Positions 1 to 8,295 of a stretch of 64,000 bases of DNA are shown here, one piece after another. A model generated the notes under the pieces. It was not told the DNA's origin, ran no database searches, and worked only from the letters and a program-made list of their open reading frames with translations. Position numbers and translations under genes: made by a program. Source of the DNA: Dyella_B sp036746095 (GTDB lineage Bacteria; Pseudomonadota; Gammaproteobacteria; Xanthomonadales; Rhodanobacteraceae); assembly GCF_036746095.1 (NCBI RefSeq), contig NZ_DAIOEU010000015.1, forward strand, positions 12,259 to 76,258, written 5' to 3'. Positions within the stretch are counted from its first letter, which is position 1. Every line of letters begins with the position of its first letter.

Positions 1-166
1 CGACCGTCATGGGGCTCACGCCGACGCGCTTGCTCAGCGATGCGGCGGTTTCGAACGGCAGGTCGCGGATGTGGTGCAGCAGGTAATGGGCGATCTTCTG
101 CTCGGACGCGGTGAAGCTGTCCCAGCGATCCTTGAGCAGTTGTTGCAGGTCCTTGGGTGTCGTCAT
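1..166 (-). CDS. RpiR/MurR-family transcriptional regulator, N-terminal part
   Basis: The gene enters from the left edge and only its first 55 codons are present. It begins MTTPKDLQQLLKDRWDSF and continues with SEQKIAHYLL and an ASLSKRVGVSPMTV segment, the usual N-terminal helix-turn-helix of the RpiR/MurR family. Members normally carry a C-terminal SIS sugar-phosphate or amino-sugar sensing domain, which lies outside the window. The ATG is 4 bp beyond the stop of the POT transporter, so it is probably the last gene visible of the operon that starts with the TonB receptor. RpiR proteins beside epimerase and peptide-transport genes often control cell-wall sugar or muropeptide use; that role is inferred here. 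Confidence 0.8.
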   Translation of the reverse strand, partial: MTTPKDLQQLLKDRWDSFTASEQKIAHYLLHHIRDLPFETAASLSKRVGVSPMTV

Positions 167-170
167 CGGG

Positions 171-1490
171 TTACCGGGAAAGCATGGCGGCCAGGCCTGC
201 ATTCTCGCGCTTTTCCACCTGTCCCATGCGCACGCCGACCACATACAGCAGCAACGCGGCCACACCGGCCACGCCGCCGATCAGCATGAAGAACCAGCCG
301 TGCGACAGCGGACTCCACAAGGTGCCCAGCGCGCCGGCCAGCAGGTTGCCGAAGAAGCCGGCGAAGAACCAGATGGCGATGCAGGTGGCGCGAAAACCTT
401 CCGGCGCCATGCGCCCGAACAGGCCAAGGCCCACCGGCAGGATGTACAGCTCGCCCAGCGTCATCAACACGAACCAGCCGGTAAGCCAGCCCCAATGGGC
501 GCGCGTGCCGTGGGCCTCGGCCCAGGCGGATACCGCGGCCAGCAACACATAGGAGAGCCCCACCACCGCCGCGCCGAACGCCATCTTGTGCAGCCAGGGT
601 GTTTCGATGCCGCGCCTGGCCAGGCGCGCCCAGCGTGCCAGCAGCAAAGGCGTTGCCGTGAATACCACGAACGAATCGAGCGACTGGAACCACGTCATGG
701 GAATGCTCCAGTTGGCGGTGACGTGGCGATCCACGCCTTCGTCCGCCCATAGCGCGATGGTGTTGCCGACCTGTTCGTAGGCACCGCGAAACACCACGAT
801 GATGGCCGCCACGCCGATCAGGAATGCCAGCCGGCGCCATGCCGACGGATCGAGCGGCGGCCGTGCCGGCTGGTTGGTGTCGGCGCGCTGGGTTTCGCGC
901 GGCAGGTGATGCTGGCCGGCCAGGTAAATCACCAGCGAGGCCAGCATGCCGATGCCCGCCGCCGCAAAGCCCCAATGCCAGCCATAGGCTTCGCCCAGGC
1001 TGCCGCAGATCAATGGCGCGATGAAGGCGCCGATATTCACGCCCACGTAGTACACGTTGTACGCGCTCTTGCTGCGCGGATCGCCTTGGCGATACAGGCC
1101 TTCGATCTGGCTGGCAAGGCTGGGCAGAAACAAGCCGTTGCCCAGCGCGATGGTGGCCAGCGCGGGATAGAACAGCGGCTCGGAGGCCATCATGAAATGC
1201 CCCAGCGCCATCGTCGCCCCGCCGATGATCACCGCCTTGCGCTTGCCCAGCCAGCGGTCTGCGACGATGCCGCCGAATACCGGCGTGAAGTACACGAATG
1301 CCGCGTAGACGCCGTAGATCAGCGAGGCGTATTCCTGGCGGATGTCCAGGTGCATGGTCATGTAATAGACCAGCAGCGCGCGCATGCCGAAGAAGGAGAA
1401 CATCTCCCACATTTCGGTGAGGAACAGGATGGTGAGGCCGGGCGGGTGGCCGAACCAGTTGCGTTCGCGCGGGTTGTTGGTGGACGCCAT
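171..1490 (-). CDS. POT-family proton-coupled oligopeptide transporter
   Basis: The 439-residue protein is an inner-membrane transporter of the major facilitator superfamily, POT/PTR branch, which imports di- and tripeptides with protons. The first helix carries E26-M-W-E29-M-F-S-F-F-G-M, a variant of the ExxERFxYY proton-coupling signature in which the Arg of ERF is Met. A YYVGVNIGAFIAPLICG segment matches the conserved PTR2 motif around helix 5. About 12 hydrophobic segments span the whole length. The ATG at 1490 gives the start MASTNNPRERNW. It sits downstream of the dipeptide epimerase, separated by a REPIN, and just upstream of the RpiR gene. The loss of the usual Arg may alter substrate range, as in some divergent POT members. 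Peptide specificity cannot be read from the sequence. Confidence 0.88.
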   Translation of the reverse strand: MASTNNPRERNWFGHPPGLTILFLTEMWEMFSFFGMRALLVYYMTMHLDIRQEYASLIYGVYAAFVYFTPVFGGIVADRWLGKRKAVIIGGATMALGHFMMASEPLFYPALATIALGNGLFLPSLASQIEGLYRQGDPRSKSAYNVYYVGVNIGAFIAPLICGSLGEAYGWHWGFAAAGIGMLASLVIYLAGQHHLPRETQRADTNQPARPPLDPSAWRRLAFLIGVAAIIVVFRGAYEQVGNTIALWADEGVDRHVTANWSIPMTWFQSLDSFVVFTATPLLLARWARLARRGIETPWLHKMAFGAAVVGLSYVLLAAVSAWAEAHGTRAHWGWLTGWFVLMTLGELYILPVGLGLFGRMAPEGFRATCIAIWFFAGFFGNLLAGALGTLWSPLSHGWFFMLIGGVAGVAALLLYVVGVRMGQVEKRENAGLAAMLSR

Positions 1491-1554
1491 GCGCTTTTCT
1501 TCCTACGAATTCACTGCGAACTGAAGGTTTCCGATTGCCGGAAACTCTCTTGCG

Positions 1555-1673
1555 CGTCATTCCAGCGAAAGCTGGAATCCAGTTCCAATACGTCGTGCGA
1601 AGCACTCAAAACATTTATGTCGTGGGCTGCGCACTGCATTTTTAACTGGATTCCAGCTTTCGCTGGAATGACG
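1555..1673. repeat. REPIN-like inverted repeat, about 119 bp
   Basis: Two REP arms face each other. The left arm reads CGTCATTCCAGCGAAAGCTG, and the right arm is its near-perfect reverse complement ending in GGAATGACG. The core contains GTGCGAAGCACTC and a short T-rich stretch. The same layout and recognisable core sequence recur at 27708-27829 and 36781-36899. It lies between the epimerase and the POT gene within one transcription unit, so it is transcribed and should fold as a hairpin. Confidence 0.9.
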
Positions 1674-1701
1674 AGTGAGAGTTTCCGGCGATATGCAATC
1701 A

Positions 1702-2709
1702 TCACGCCCCACCCCACACCTCATCCGGACACCAGATCCGCCCATCCCGATAACTCACCCCCGGCGTGCGATCCGTGCGCACGTATACCGGCCCATCCAG
1801 ATCCACCACCGCACACAGCGAGCCCAGCACGAAGGCCGGCGCCATCGACCACGACGATCCGCCCATGTTGCCCACCATCAGCTTGAAGCCAAGGTCGCGT
1901 GCCATGTGCGCCATCGTCAATGCCTCGGTGAGCCCGCCGCATTTATCCAGCTTGATGTTGATCACCTGCACGCGTCCCACCATGCCCCTGAGATCGCGAT
2001 GGTCCTGCACGCTTTCGTCGGCGGCGAGCGGAATAGGGGAGTTCAAGCCATCGAGCCAGTGTTCGTTGCCAACCGGGAAGGGCTGTTCGACCACGGCCAC
2101 GCCGGCTTCCACGAACGCCGGCAAGGCATCCTGCAGCGAATCACGCGTAAAGCCCTGGTTGGCGTCCACCATCATCCACGCACCCGGCCGCGCCGCACGC
2201 ACGGCGCGCACGCGTTCGGCGTTGCGATGGTCGTTGGTCAGCTTGAGCTTGAGTGCGCGCGCATCGCTGAGCTGGCGTGCGCTTTCCGCCATCGCTTCCG
2301 GTTCGTCGGCGCTCAAGGTGAAGGTGGTCAGCAGTGATTGCGGCGTGGGCATGCCGGCCAGTTGCCACACCGGTTTGCCTTCGCGCTTGGCGTCCAGGTC
2401 CCACAGCGCGCAATCGAGGGCGTTGCGTGCGCCGCCGGGTGGTAGCAGTTCCTGCAACTGCTCACGCGTCACGCCCAGTTCGATCCTTTGGCGCAGCGCC
2501 TCAATCTGCTTGAGCATGGAGGATGGCGTGTCGTTTCGGTAATACACACCCAGCCCTTCGCCGCGTCCCATGCGTTCGCCATCCTGCAGGCAGACCACCA
2601 GCACCTCGCTTTCGGTAAAGGTGTAGCCGGTGATGTGGAACGCCTGCGTCAGCGGCCGCTTTTCAACATAAGCACTCAATGCAAGGGGTGCCTGCCAAAG
2701 CTTGGTCAT
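1702..2709 (-). CDS. dipeptide epimerase, enolase superfamily (L-Ala-D/L-Glu type)
   Basis: The 335-residue protein belongs to the muconate-lactonizing-like enolase superfamily. It has the K154-L-K156 motif on strand 2, metal ligands D182 (VDANQG), E208 (VEQP) and D231 (ADES), and the second catalytic Lys at K253 in NIKLDKCGG. These are the residues of the L-Ala-D/L-Glu epimerases that convert the murein dipeptide L-Ala-D-Glu to L-Ala-L-Glu. The late GNMGGSS also fits that branch. It is cytoplasmic. Neighbours are a serine hydrolase and TonB receptor upstream and a POT peptide importer and RpiR regulator downstream, which supports dipeptide or muropeptide catabolism. Exact dipeptide specificity varies in this family and is not settled by sequence. 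Confidence 0.87.
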   Translation of the reverse strand: MTKLWQAPLALSAYVEKRPLTQAFHITGYTFTESEVLVVCLQDGERMGRGEGLGVYYRNDTPSSMLKQIEALRQRIELGVTREQLQELLPPGGARNALDCALWDLDAKREGKPVWQLAGMPTPQSLLTTFTLSADEPEAMAESARQLSDARALKLKLTNDHRNAERVRAVRAARPGAWMMVDANQGFTRDSLQDALPAFVEAGVAVVEQPFPVGNEHWLDGLNSPIPLAADESVQDHRDLRGMVGRVQVINIKLDKCGGLTEALTMAHMARDLGFKLMVGNMGGSSWSMAPAFVLGSLCAVVDLDGPVYVRTDRTPGVSYRDGRIWCPDEVWGGA

Positions 2710-2721
2710 GAGATTCCCTCG

Positions 2722-4719
2722 TCAATAGCTGGTGCTGAAGCTGACCAGGCCGAAGGCCAGGATGAACCAGCACAGATAGAGCGCGGCCAGCGCGAGCAGG
2801 GTTTCGCCCGCGCGTACCCAGCGGCTGCGCTCGGCGGGACGCCAGTTGCGCCATGCATGCGCGACGATGGCGATGGCGCCGAGCAATGCAATCACGCCGA
2901 GCACATACAGCAGCACCATCCACGGCGTCGCCGAGCCGTGCAGCAGTACGTTCTCGTCAATGCCAGCGGCGACCAGCAGCGCGACCCAGCCCAGCACGCT
3001 GGCCAGCATCGCCACGATGCCAAGACGCGACAGCAGGCGAGTGCGCCGCAGCGCAGGCGAGAGTTCGAGCGCGCTGCGGTAATGGCGGCGCAGCAGCCAG
3101 CCGACGAACCAGACCAGCATCGTCACCAGCATCACCGCGATGGCGATCGCTACCAACACGCCCACGCTGCCCATGCTCTTGAACCCGGGCACGCGCTGGA
3201 ACACTTCCACGCCAGGCAGATAATCCGTCGCCCAGTAGCGAATGCTGCCATCCGCATTGGTCACGAACGCGAGCTTGTCTTGTCCATTGACTTCGCGGTA
3301 TTGCAGCGGACCCACTTCGCGCCACTTCAAAGGCTGTCCCGCGTAGTCGGTGAGAAAGGACACCAGCAGCGTGCCGTCCGGCTGCGCGCCGACGTTCACC
3401 TGTCCGGTGAGGTAGAGCATGCGCAAGGCGCTTTCGTTGCGACGGCTGGCCTGATACCAGCCCACCACTTTGGCGGCATCGGCCTTGGCGGTGGAAAGCG
3501 TCGGCTGTGCCGGCTCCGTATGGGGAAAGTAGCGGTCGAGAAAGGCATCGAAGATCGCCGTGCGTACCATCAGCGTACCGTGCGCTTCCGGATTGCCGGC
3601 GCTGTTGAACGACATGAACACGCCGATGTTCTGGTCCAGCAGCAAGTGCAGGTCGCTATGGAAATACACCGTATCGCCGCCGTGTCCGATGATGCGCAGG
3701 CCGTTGCGGTTTTCCTGGTAGAAGCCAAGATCGAAACCATTGATGCCTGGCGCCGGCACGTATTGCTGGCTATGCATCAGCTCGGCGGTTTGCGCTTGCA
3801 GGATGCGCGTGCTGCCGTACTGGCCGTTCTGCAATTGCGCAATCATGAAATGCGCCATGTCCATGGCGGTGGAACTCAGGGAACCTGCCGGCGCCGGATC
3901 GACCAGCTCGAACGGTTGCGGCGTGCCATCCGAAGCGGTCTTGTAGCCCTTCGACAACATCGGCGCCAGCGACGGCGGCAGCGGTTGCGCAAAGCTGGAA
4001 TGCGCCATCTGCAGCGGCTGGAAGATATGGTTGGCGACGTAATCCTCGAAGCGTTCGCCGGAAACGCGTTGCACGATATAGCCCGCCAGACCGCAGCCGT
4101 AGTTGGAGTAGGCGACGATCTCGCCCGGCGGAAAGATGCGCGCGGGAATATGCGTCTTGAGGTAACGCTCCAGGTTCACATCGTCGATCGACGCCGGCAG
4201 CAAGCCCTTGGCGGTGTCTTCGAAACCCGGCGTATGCGTCATCAGGTTGCGCAGGGTGATCGGTTTGCCTTGGTAAGGCGGGATCTTGAAATCGAGGTAA
4301 TCGTTGATGTCGCGATCCAGTTGCAGCTTGCCTTGCTCCACCAGCTGCATCACCGACGTCCAGGTGAACAGCTTGGAGATCGAGCCAGGGCGGAACAGCG
4401 TGGTTTCCGGCGACGGTGTCGTGTGGTGCGCGAGATCCGCATAACCATAGCCTTTGGCGAACAGCACGTTGCCATCTTTCACGACCACGATCACGCCGCC
4501 GGCGATATCGCTGCGCTGGAGCGCGAAGGGAATCAATCCGTCAAAGAAGGCGGTGACGTCCTGTTGCGTCATCGTGGGTGGCGCAGTTTCCGTAGTACTG
4601 ATGGGCTGTGGTGTTGCCGTGGTGGGGCCCAGGGGTGTCGGCGGTGCCGTCTGCGCCATCGCGATACTGGCGGTAAAGCCGGCAAACAGAGCCACCAAGC
4701 GTCGAACGTGGCGATTCAT
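2722..4719 (-). CDS. serine hydrolase of the class C beta-lactamase fold with C-terminal membrane segments
   Basis: The 665-residue protein starts with a signal peptide (MNRHVRRLVALFAGFTASIAMAQ) and a Thr/Pro-rich linker. The catalytic triad motifs of the beta-lactamase/penicillin-binding family are clear: S113-I-S-K116, Y204-S-N206 and H346-G-G in place of the KTG box. The last 150 or so residues contain several hydrophobic helices, so the enzyme is probably anchored in the inner membrane facing the periplasm. Relatives include D-aminopeptidases, carboxypeptidases and esterases; few are true beta-lactamases. It is 12 bp from the epimerase and 36 bp from the TonB receptor, so it likely trims peptides in the periplasm before import. 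Substrate is not known. Confidence 0.85.
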   Translation of the reverse strand: MNRHVRRLVALFAGFTASIAMAQTAPPTPLGPTTATPQPISTTETAPPTMTQQDVTAFFDGLIPFALQRSDIAGGVIVVVKDGNVLFAKGYGYADLAHHTTPSPETTLFRPGSISKLFTWTSVMQLVEQGKLQLDRDINDYLDFKIPPYQGKPITLRNLMTHTPGFEDTAKGLLPASIDDVNLERYLKTHIPARIFPPGEIVAYSNYGCGLAGYIVQRVSGERFEDYVANHIFQPLQMAHSSFAQPLPPSLAPMLSKGYKTASDGTPQPFELVDPAPAGSLSSTAMDMAHFMIAQLQNGQYGSTRILQAQTAELMHSQQYVPAPGINGFDLGFYQENRNGLRIIGHGGDTVYFHSDLHLLLDQNIGVFMSFNSAGNPEAHGTLMVRTAIFDAFLDRYFPHTEPAQPTLSTAKADAAKVVGWYQASRRNESALRMLYLTGQVNVGAQPDGTLLVSFLTDYAGQPLKWREVGPLQYREVNGQDKLAFVTNADGSIRYWATDYLPGVEVFQRVPGFKSMGSVGVLVAIAIAVMLVTMLVWFVGWLLRRHYRSALELSPALRRTRLLSRLGIVAMLASVLGWVALLVAAGIDENVLLHGSATPWMVLLYVLGVIALLGAIAIVAHAWRNWRPAERSRWVRAGETLLALAALYLCWFILAFGLVSFSTSY

Positions 4720-4755
4720 GCGGATACTCCATGCAGGGGAAGCATCAGGAAAGAG

Positions 4756-7056
4756 CTAGAAATCCAGGCTCGCGGACATGCCGATCGTGCGCGGCGTCTG
4801 GTACGTGGCCTGGAACGGACTGCCAAGTGGATCGATCGTTTCCGGCCACACCGCGGTAATGCCGCGCTGGTTGCCCAGGTTCTTGGCGTACACCTCGACC
4901 GTCCAGTTATCGACGTTCACACCCGCGTGCAGGTCGAGATTGTTGTAAGCGGGCAGGCGTACGCGCGGTCCCGGCACCGGATTGAACTCCGAGGCACGCG
5001 CGCCGATGTAACTGAAGTTGCCGCCGACGAAGCCGGACCAGTCGCCGGCAATCGGGAAATCGTAATCCGCGCCCACGTTCGCGCTCCACTTCGGCACATA
5101 GGGCAGCGCATCGCCTTTCAGGCCATAGATGCTACCGGTGGGCGTATCCGTCGCCAGCTCGGCTTTCGTATAGGTGGTATTCGCCGTGAGCGTGAGCCCG
5201 CGCAGCGGTTTGAAGGTCCAGCTCAATTCCGCGCCCTTGCTGGTCGCCTTGCCGCCATTGCCGAGAAAGCTGATGCCGCCCACGATGGTGGTGAGCTGCA
5301 CCTTGCTCCAGTCGATGTAGAACACGTCGCCGTCGAAGCTCATGCGCTTGTCGAGCATCAGCGCTTTCAGGCCGAACTCGTAATTCACCAGCCGGTCCGG
5401 CTCGAACGTGAGCGGCGCGCCGAGTCCCGGCGGTACGCCCACGTTCGGGCCGCCGGGGCGGAAGCCTGAAGCGACGCGGATGTACGCCATCACGTCGTCG
5501 CTGAATTTGTAGCTGGGGTTGAACAGGTAAGTGACCGGATGATCGTGGCCGACGATGGTGAAGTCGGTGGGCCCGATCAGCAGGCCCTGGCTGGTTTGCG
5601 TGTATGAGGTGTAATCGTTGCTGTAGCGCGCGCCGACCAGGATGCTCAGTTTCGATGTGGCATGCCAGGTGAGATCGCCATAGCCGGCCCATTCGCGGAA
5701 GATCGCCGGCCCTTCGGCAATCTCGCCCAGCGTTGGCAAGGCGATGGGTGCGCCGGTGGTGGCGTCGAAACTCAGGATGCTCTGGTTGTCGGTGGTGTGC
5801 TCGTGCGTAAAGAACACGCCGGCGCGCCATTCCCAGGTTTGATCGGCGGGCGATTGCAGGCGCAGCTCCTGCGTGACTTTGTTCAACGCGATCGGTTGCA
5901 GTTCCGAGTAGCCGCCGTTGGTAAGACCGAACAGCGGATTGAGCACCGGGCCGTAGAGCGCGGTAATGTCGGTGTTTTCCTTGAAACCGAGCGTGCCGTA
6001 GCTGGTGGTGGAAACCAGCCTGGCCCAGCCGAAATCCGCATTCACGGTCAAATCGTAAAGGCGGTATTTGATCTTGAACAAACCGGTGCCGGCAGCGCGC
6101 GCCTGGTTGGGCCAGCCGTACACCGGTTGCAGAGTAGTGGGGTTGATATCGATGCCCTGGTTGGCCAGGCCATCGCTATTGAGATTCTGCGCCAGCGCGG
6201 AGAAACGCACCGACACCTTGTCGCTTGGCGTCCACAGCACTTGCGCGCGTCCGCCGCTGACCTTGGCTTCGTCGATGGTGTTCTTGCCGGTGGTGATGTT
6301 GCGGATGTAGCCGGGATCGTCGCGGTCGTACACGTTCACGCGCAGCGCCAGCTTGTCGGTGATCAGCGGCAGATTGACCGTGGCATGCGCGCCGTAACCG
6401 CTGCCGCCGCCCTGCACGCTGCTGGTGCTGAAACCGATGTGTGCGCTGGCCTGGCTTGCATCCGGTGGCGTGGTGACGAACTTGATCAGCCCGCCCAATG
6501 TGTTCGATCCATACAAGGTGCCTTGCGGACCGCGCAGTACTTCGATGCGTTGCAGGTCGCTAGGGTCGATATCCGGCGTCAGCACGCTGCCGGCCGAATA
6601 CACCGTGCTCGATCCGAACGGCGTGTCGTCGATGTACGTGCCCACGGTGGCGTTGGGCTGCCTGCCGCCGGAGGTGATGCCGCGCAGTACCAGCTGCGTC
6701 CAGCCTTCGCCGGAAGAGATCACGTTGAGTCCCGGCACCTGTGACGCGTAGTCGGTAAAGCTGAGCGCGTTCTGGCGCTGCAGCTTGCTGTCATCCAGTA
6801 CGGATACCGCCATCGGCACGTCCTGCAAGCGTTCTTCGCGCTTGTTGGCGGTGACGATGATGGTGCCCAGCTGGGCTGCTTGCTGCGGTGTATTGCGCGG
6901 CTTTTGCGCGCCGTTTTTTTGCGGCACGGCCTGCGCCGTGCTTGCGGCGGCCTGGTTGCCGCCGTCCTGCGTTTGCGCGATGGCGCAGAGCGGGCTCATC
7001 AGGCCCAGGACAACCGCCGTGCCAAGACGGCGGCGTATGTATGGCAAACCACTCAT
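4756..7056 (-). CDS. TonB-dependent outer-membrane receptor
   Basis: The 766-residue product opens with a signal peptide ending at about CAIAQ. A plug domain follows (GTIIVTANKREERLQDVP, then the R-I-E-V-L-R-G-P-Q-G-T-L-Y-G box), and then a 22-strand beta-barrel ending in an aromatic Phe (SLDF), as outer-membrane barrels do. An in-frame ATG 54 bp upstream exists, but the start at 7056 is preferred because it follows an AGGGGG ribosome-binding site and begins the signal peptide directly. It is the first gene of the peptide-use cluster. TonB receptors import siderophores, vitamins, sugars or peptides; here the context points to a peptide or muropeptide ligand, which is inference. Confidence 0.9.
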   Translation of the reverse strand: MSGLPYIRRRLGTAVVLGLMSPLCAIAQTQDGGNQAAASTAQAVPQKNGAQKPRNTPQQAAQLGTIIVTANKREERLQDVPMAVSVLDDSKLQRQNALSFTDYASQVPGLNVISSGEGWTQLVLRGITSGGRQPNATVGTYIDDTPFGSSTVYSAGSVLTPDIDPSDLQRIEVLRGPQGTLYGSNTLGGLIKFVTTPPDASQASAHIGFSTSSVQGGGSGYGAHATVNLPLITDKLALRVNVYDRDDPGYIRNITTGKNTIDEAKVSGGRAQVLWTPSDKVSVRFSALAQNLNSDGLANQGIDINPTTLQPVYGWPNQARAAGTGLFKIKYRLYDLTVNADFGWARLVSTTSYGTLGFKENTDITALYGPVLNPLFGLTNGGYSELQPIALNKVTQELRLQSPADQTWEWRAGVFFTHEHTTDNQSILSFDATTGAPIALPTLGEIAEGPAIFREWAGYGDLTWHATSKLSILVGARYSNDYTSYTQTSQGLLIGPTDFTIVGHDHPVTYLFNPSYKFSDDVMAYIRVASGFRPGGPNVGVPPGLGAPLTFEPDRLVNYEFGLKALMLDKRMSFDGDVFYIDWSKVQLTTIVGGISFLGNGGKATSKGAELSWTFKPLRGLTLTANTTYTKAELATDTPTGSIYGLKGDALPYVPKWSANVGADYDFPIAGDWSGFVGGNFSYIGARASEFNPVPGPRVRLPAYNNLDLHAGVNVDNWTVEVYAKNLGNQRGITAVWPETIDPLGSPFQATYQTPRTIGMSASLDF

Positions 7057-7102
7057 GTCCACGACCCCCTCCCCGAGATACGGACAGCCCGTGGTGTACA
7101 TT

Positions 7103-7148
7103 GGTATCAAGATAACATTTGTGTGTCAATGATAGATAGATAACATTT
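7103..7148. promoter_or_regulatory. putative operator/promoter of the TonB receptor operon
   Basis: Immediately upstream of the receptor gene the decamer GATAACATTT occurs twice, at 7111-7120 and 7139-7148, 28 bp apart. The first copy is half of an imperfect palindrome, GGTATCAAGATAAC (7103-7116). A TTGACA hexamer on the minus strand lies between the copies. This AT-rich patch stands out from the GC-rich surroundings and has the look of a regulator binding site. The RpiR protein encoded at the end of the operon is the obvious candidate, but nothing in the sequence proves it. Confidence 0.45.
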
Positions 7149-7257
7149 TTGTCAAAGCCGGGCTGCGCATCGCCTGAATTTGCTTGCGCGGCTTGTTTCT
7201 GCACGCGTGCAGATGGCTGGGTGATGCGGTTTCGCGGGGAAAATTCAGGGGTTACAT

Positions 7258-7360
7258 GAATCTATTTCGAAGCGCCTCGGCCTTCGCCGGAATGACGAGC
7301 TAAACGTGGGGACCTCAGCCCCGACCCTCTCCTGCCGACGCAGGGAAGGGGCAGAACCGG
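7258..7360. repeat. half REP element followed by a hairpin-forming repeat
   Basis: At 7258-7299 there is only the right half of a REP element (TCGGCCTTCGCCGGAATGACG). It is followed at about 7321-7355 by a CCCTCTCCTGCCGACGCAGG hairpin unit of the kind also seen at 15449 and 20810. The intergenic space between the receptor start and the next gene (7057-7431) holds nothing else beyond the putative operator. Confidence 0.6.
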
Positions 7361-7431
7361 GTGCACGCAGGGACGGCGTTGAGTGTCGTGCTCTCAAAAA
7401 ATCGCGTTGATGCGAATGCCGGCCTTCATCC

Positions 7432-7626
7432 CTACGGAAGCTGCGTACGCCCGCGCTCCATCGGCCACAGGCTGAACGCAAACACGTACATCATGATGAT
7501 GTTCACCAGTGGCACGAAGATCAGCAGCGACCATGCGCCGTGGTAGCCGGCTTTCGACACGATCTTCCAGGCCGGAATCACGGCCAGGATGGCGGCGAAC
7601 AATCCAAAGAACGGGTGCGAATGCAT
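7432..7626 (-). CDS. small membrane protein of unknown function
   Basis: The 64-residue product begins MHSHPFFGLFAAILAVIPAW and has two hydrophobic segments (about residues 6-17 and 31-52). It ends in an Arg-rich tail, consistent with an inner-membrane protein. The chosen ATG removes an Arg/Pro-rich, non-membrane N-terminal extension that would come from intergenic sequence. I do not recognise a family; small DUF805-like or signal-peptidase-associated proteins have similar IVSKAGYHGAWSLLIFVPLVN segments. It is followed, in the minus-strand direction, by repeats and not by a partner gene. Confidence 0.6.
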   Translation of the reverse strand: MHSHPFFGLFAAILAVIPAWKIVSKAGYHGAWSLLIFVPLVNIIMMYVFAFSLWPMERGRTQLP

Positions 7627-7687
7627 AAGCCCCTCACTTTCCGCCTTGGCTCCCCATTGGAGTGGGGCTAGCTTAGCCGGGATGGAC

Positions 7688-7858
7688 TTACGCTGCGTCT
7701 TCGGCGGGCCATGTCGCGGTCTGCGCCTCGGCGGCAACCTGGCGGTGCAGCCATTCGTCCAGGATGCGTTCGGTCACCACGCAAGGCTCGCCCACGCAGC
7801 AGGCGGAGCAGGATTGGTTGTGCAGCATCAGCGCTGCGACGACGGATGAAGTAGTCAT
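7688..7858 (-). CDS. small cysteine-rich protein, unrecognised
   Basis: This 56-codon frame starts MTTSSVVAALMLHNQ and carries a tight cluster of four cysteines, CSACCVGEPC, at about residues 17-26. An amphipathic C-terminal half (ERILDEWLHRQVAAEAQ) follows. The third codon positions are mostly G or C, as in real genes here, and a GGGAA sequence sits 8 nt before the ATG. No family is recognised. It could bind metal, form disulphides or be a precursor peptide. Its neighbours, all on the same strand, are an 80-residue unknown protein, an AhpD-like CxxC protein and a small membrane protein. The call as a gene is only moderately secure because of its length. Confidence 0.45.
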   Translation of the reverse strand: MTTSSVVAALMLHNQSCSACCVGEPCVVTERILDEWLHRQVAAEAQTATWPAEDAA

Positions 7859-7870
7859 GGCGATTCCCAA

Positions 7871-7890
7871 GGCCCCGCAGCATTGGGGCC
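7871..7890 (-). promoter_or_regulatory. GC hairpin in the leader of the cysteine-rich ORF
   Basis: GGCCCC at 7871-7876 pairs with GGGGCC at 7885-7890 around an 8-nt loop. It ends 12 nt before the start codon of the small cysteine-rich frame. It lacks a T-run, so it is not an obvious terminator. It may stabilise the transcript or control translation. Confidence 0.4.
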
Positions 7891-7932
7891 CTGGAAACCT
7901 TATCGGTCGATTGGCGGCAAGCTTGAATCCGT

Positions 7933-8175
7933 TCAGTGGGCGCTGGCGGCCGCCGCCAGAATCCAGCGCGAGGGCGTGGAAATGCCGTAGGCGGCCAACA
8001 CCTCATAGATCCGCTCGGTGACCCAGTCGAACTGGTCGAGCGACACGCGGTTGCGAATCGCATCGGCCCGGTCCATGAACTCGATCCAGAACTCGACGCC
8101 CTGGTTGTGTTGCAACAGCTCCGGCATGGCGCCGGCCAGTTCGGCCAATTGCCGTTCAACTTCCTGCAGGGGCAT
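7933..8175 (-). CDS. conserved-looking hypothetical protein, 80 aa
   Basis: The product starts MPLQEVERQLAELAGAMPELL and reads as a soluble, largely helical protein with an acidic-aromatic centre (VEFWIEFMDRADAIRNRVS) and a C-terminal VTERIYEVLAAYGISTPS segment. No signal peptide or membrane helix is visible. I do not recognise the family. It sits 74 bp upstream of the cysteine-rich small frame and about 120 bp downstream of the AhpD-like gene on the same strand, so the three may be co-transcribed. Confidence 0.6.
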   Translation of the reverse strand: MPLQEVERQLAELAGAMPELLQHNQGVEFWIEFMDRADAIRNRVSLDQFDWVTERIYEVLAAYGISTPSRWILAAAASAH

Positions 8176-8295
8176 GGATACGACGTCTCCGCGTTCGGGT
8201 AGCCAAGGTCGGCAGCCGGCGCGATGCCGGCTGGAGAGAAGACGTTTGGCGTGCCGGATTTTGAAACGGCGCAGTGGACGGCTTGCAGGCCGGGG

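Noticed and set aside
2488..5469. A plus-strand open frame of 993 codons
   Set aside because: It lies wholly antisense to the epimerase, serine hydrolase and TonB genes, which have clear motifs. Its His/Arg/Ala-rich composition is the usual mirror of GC-rich codons.
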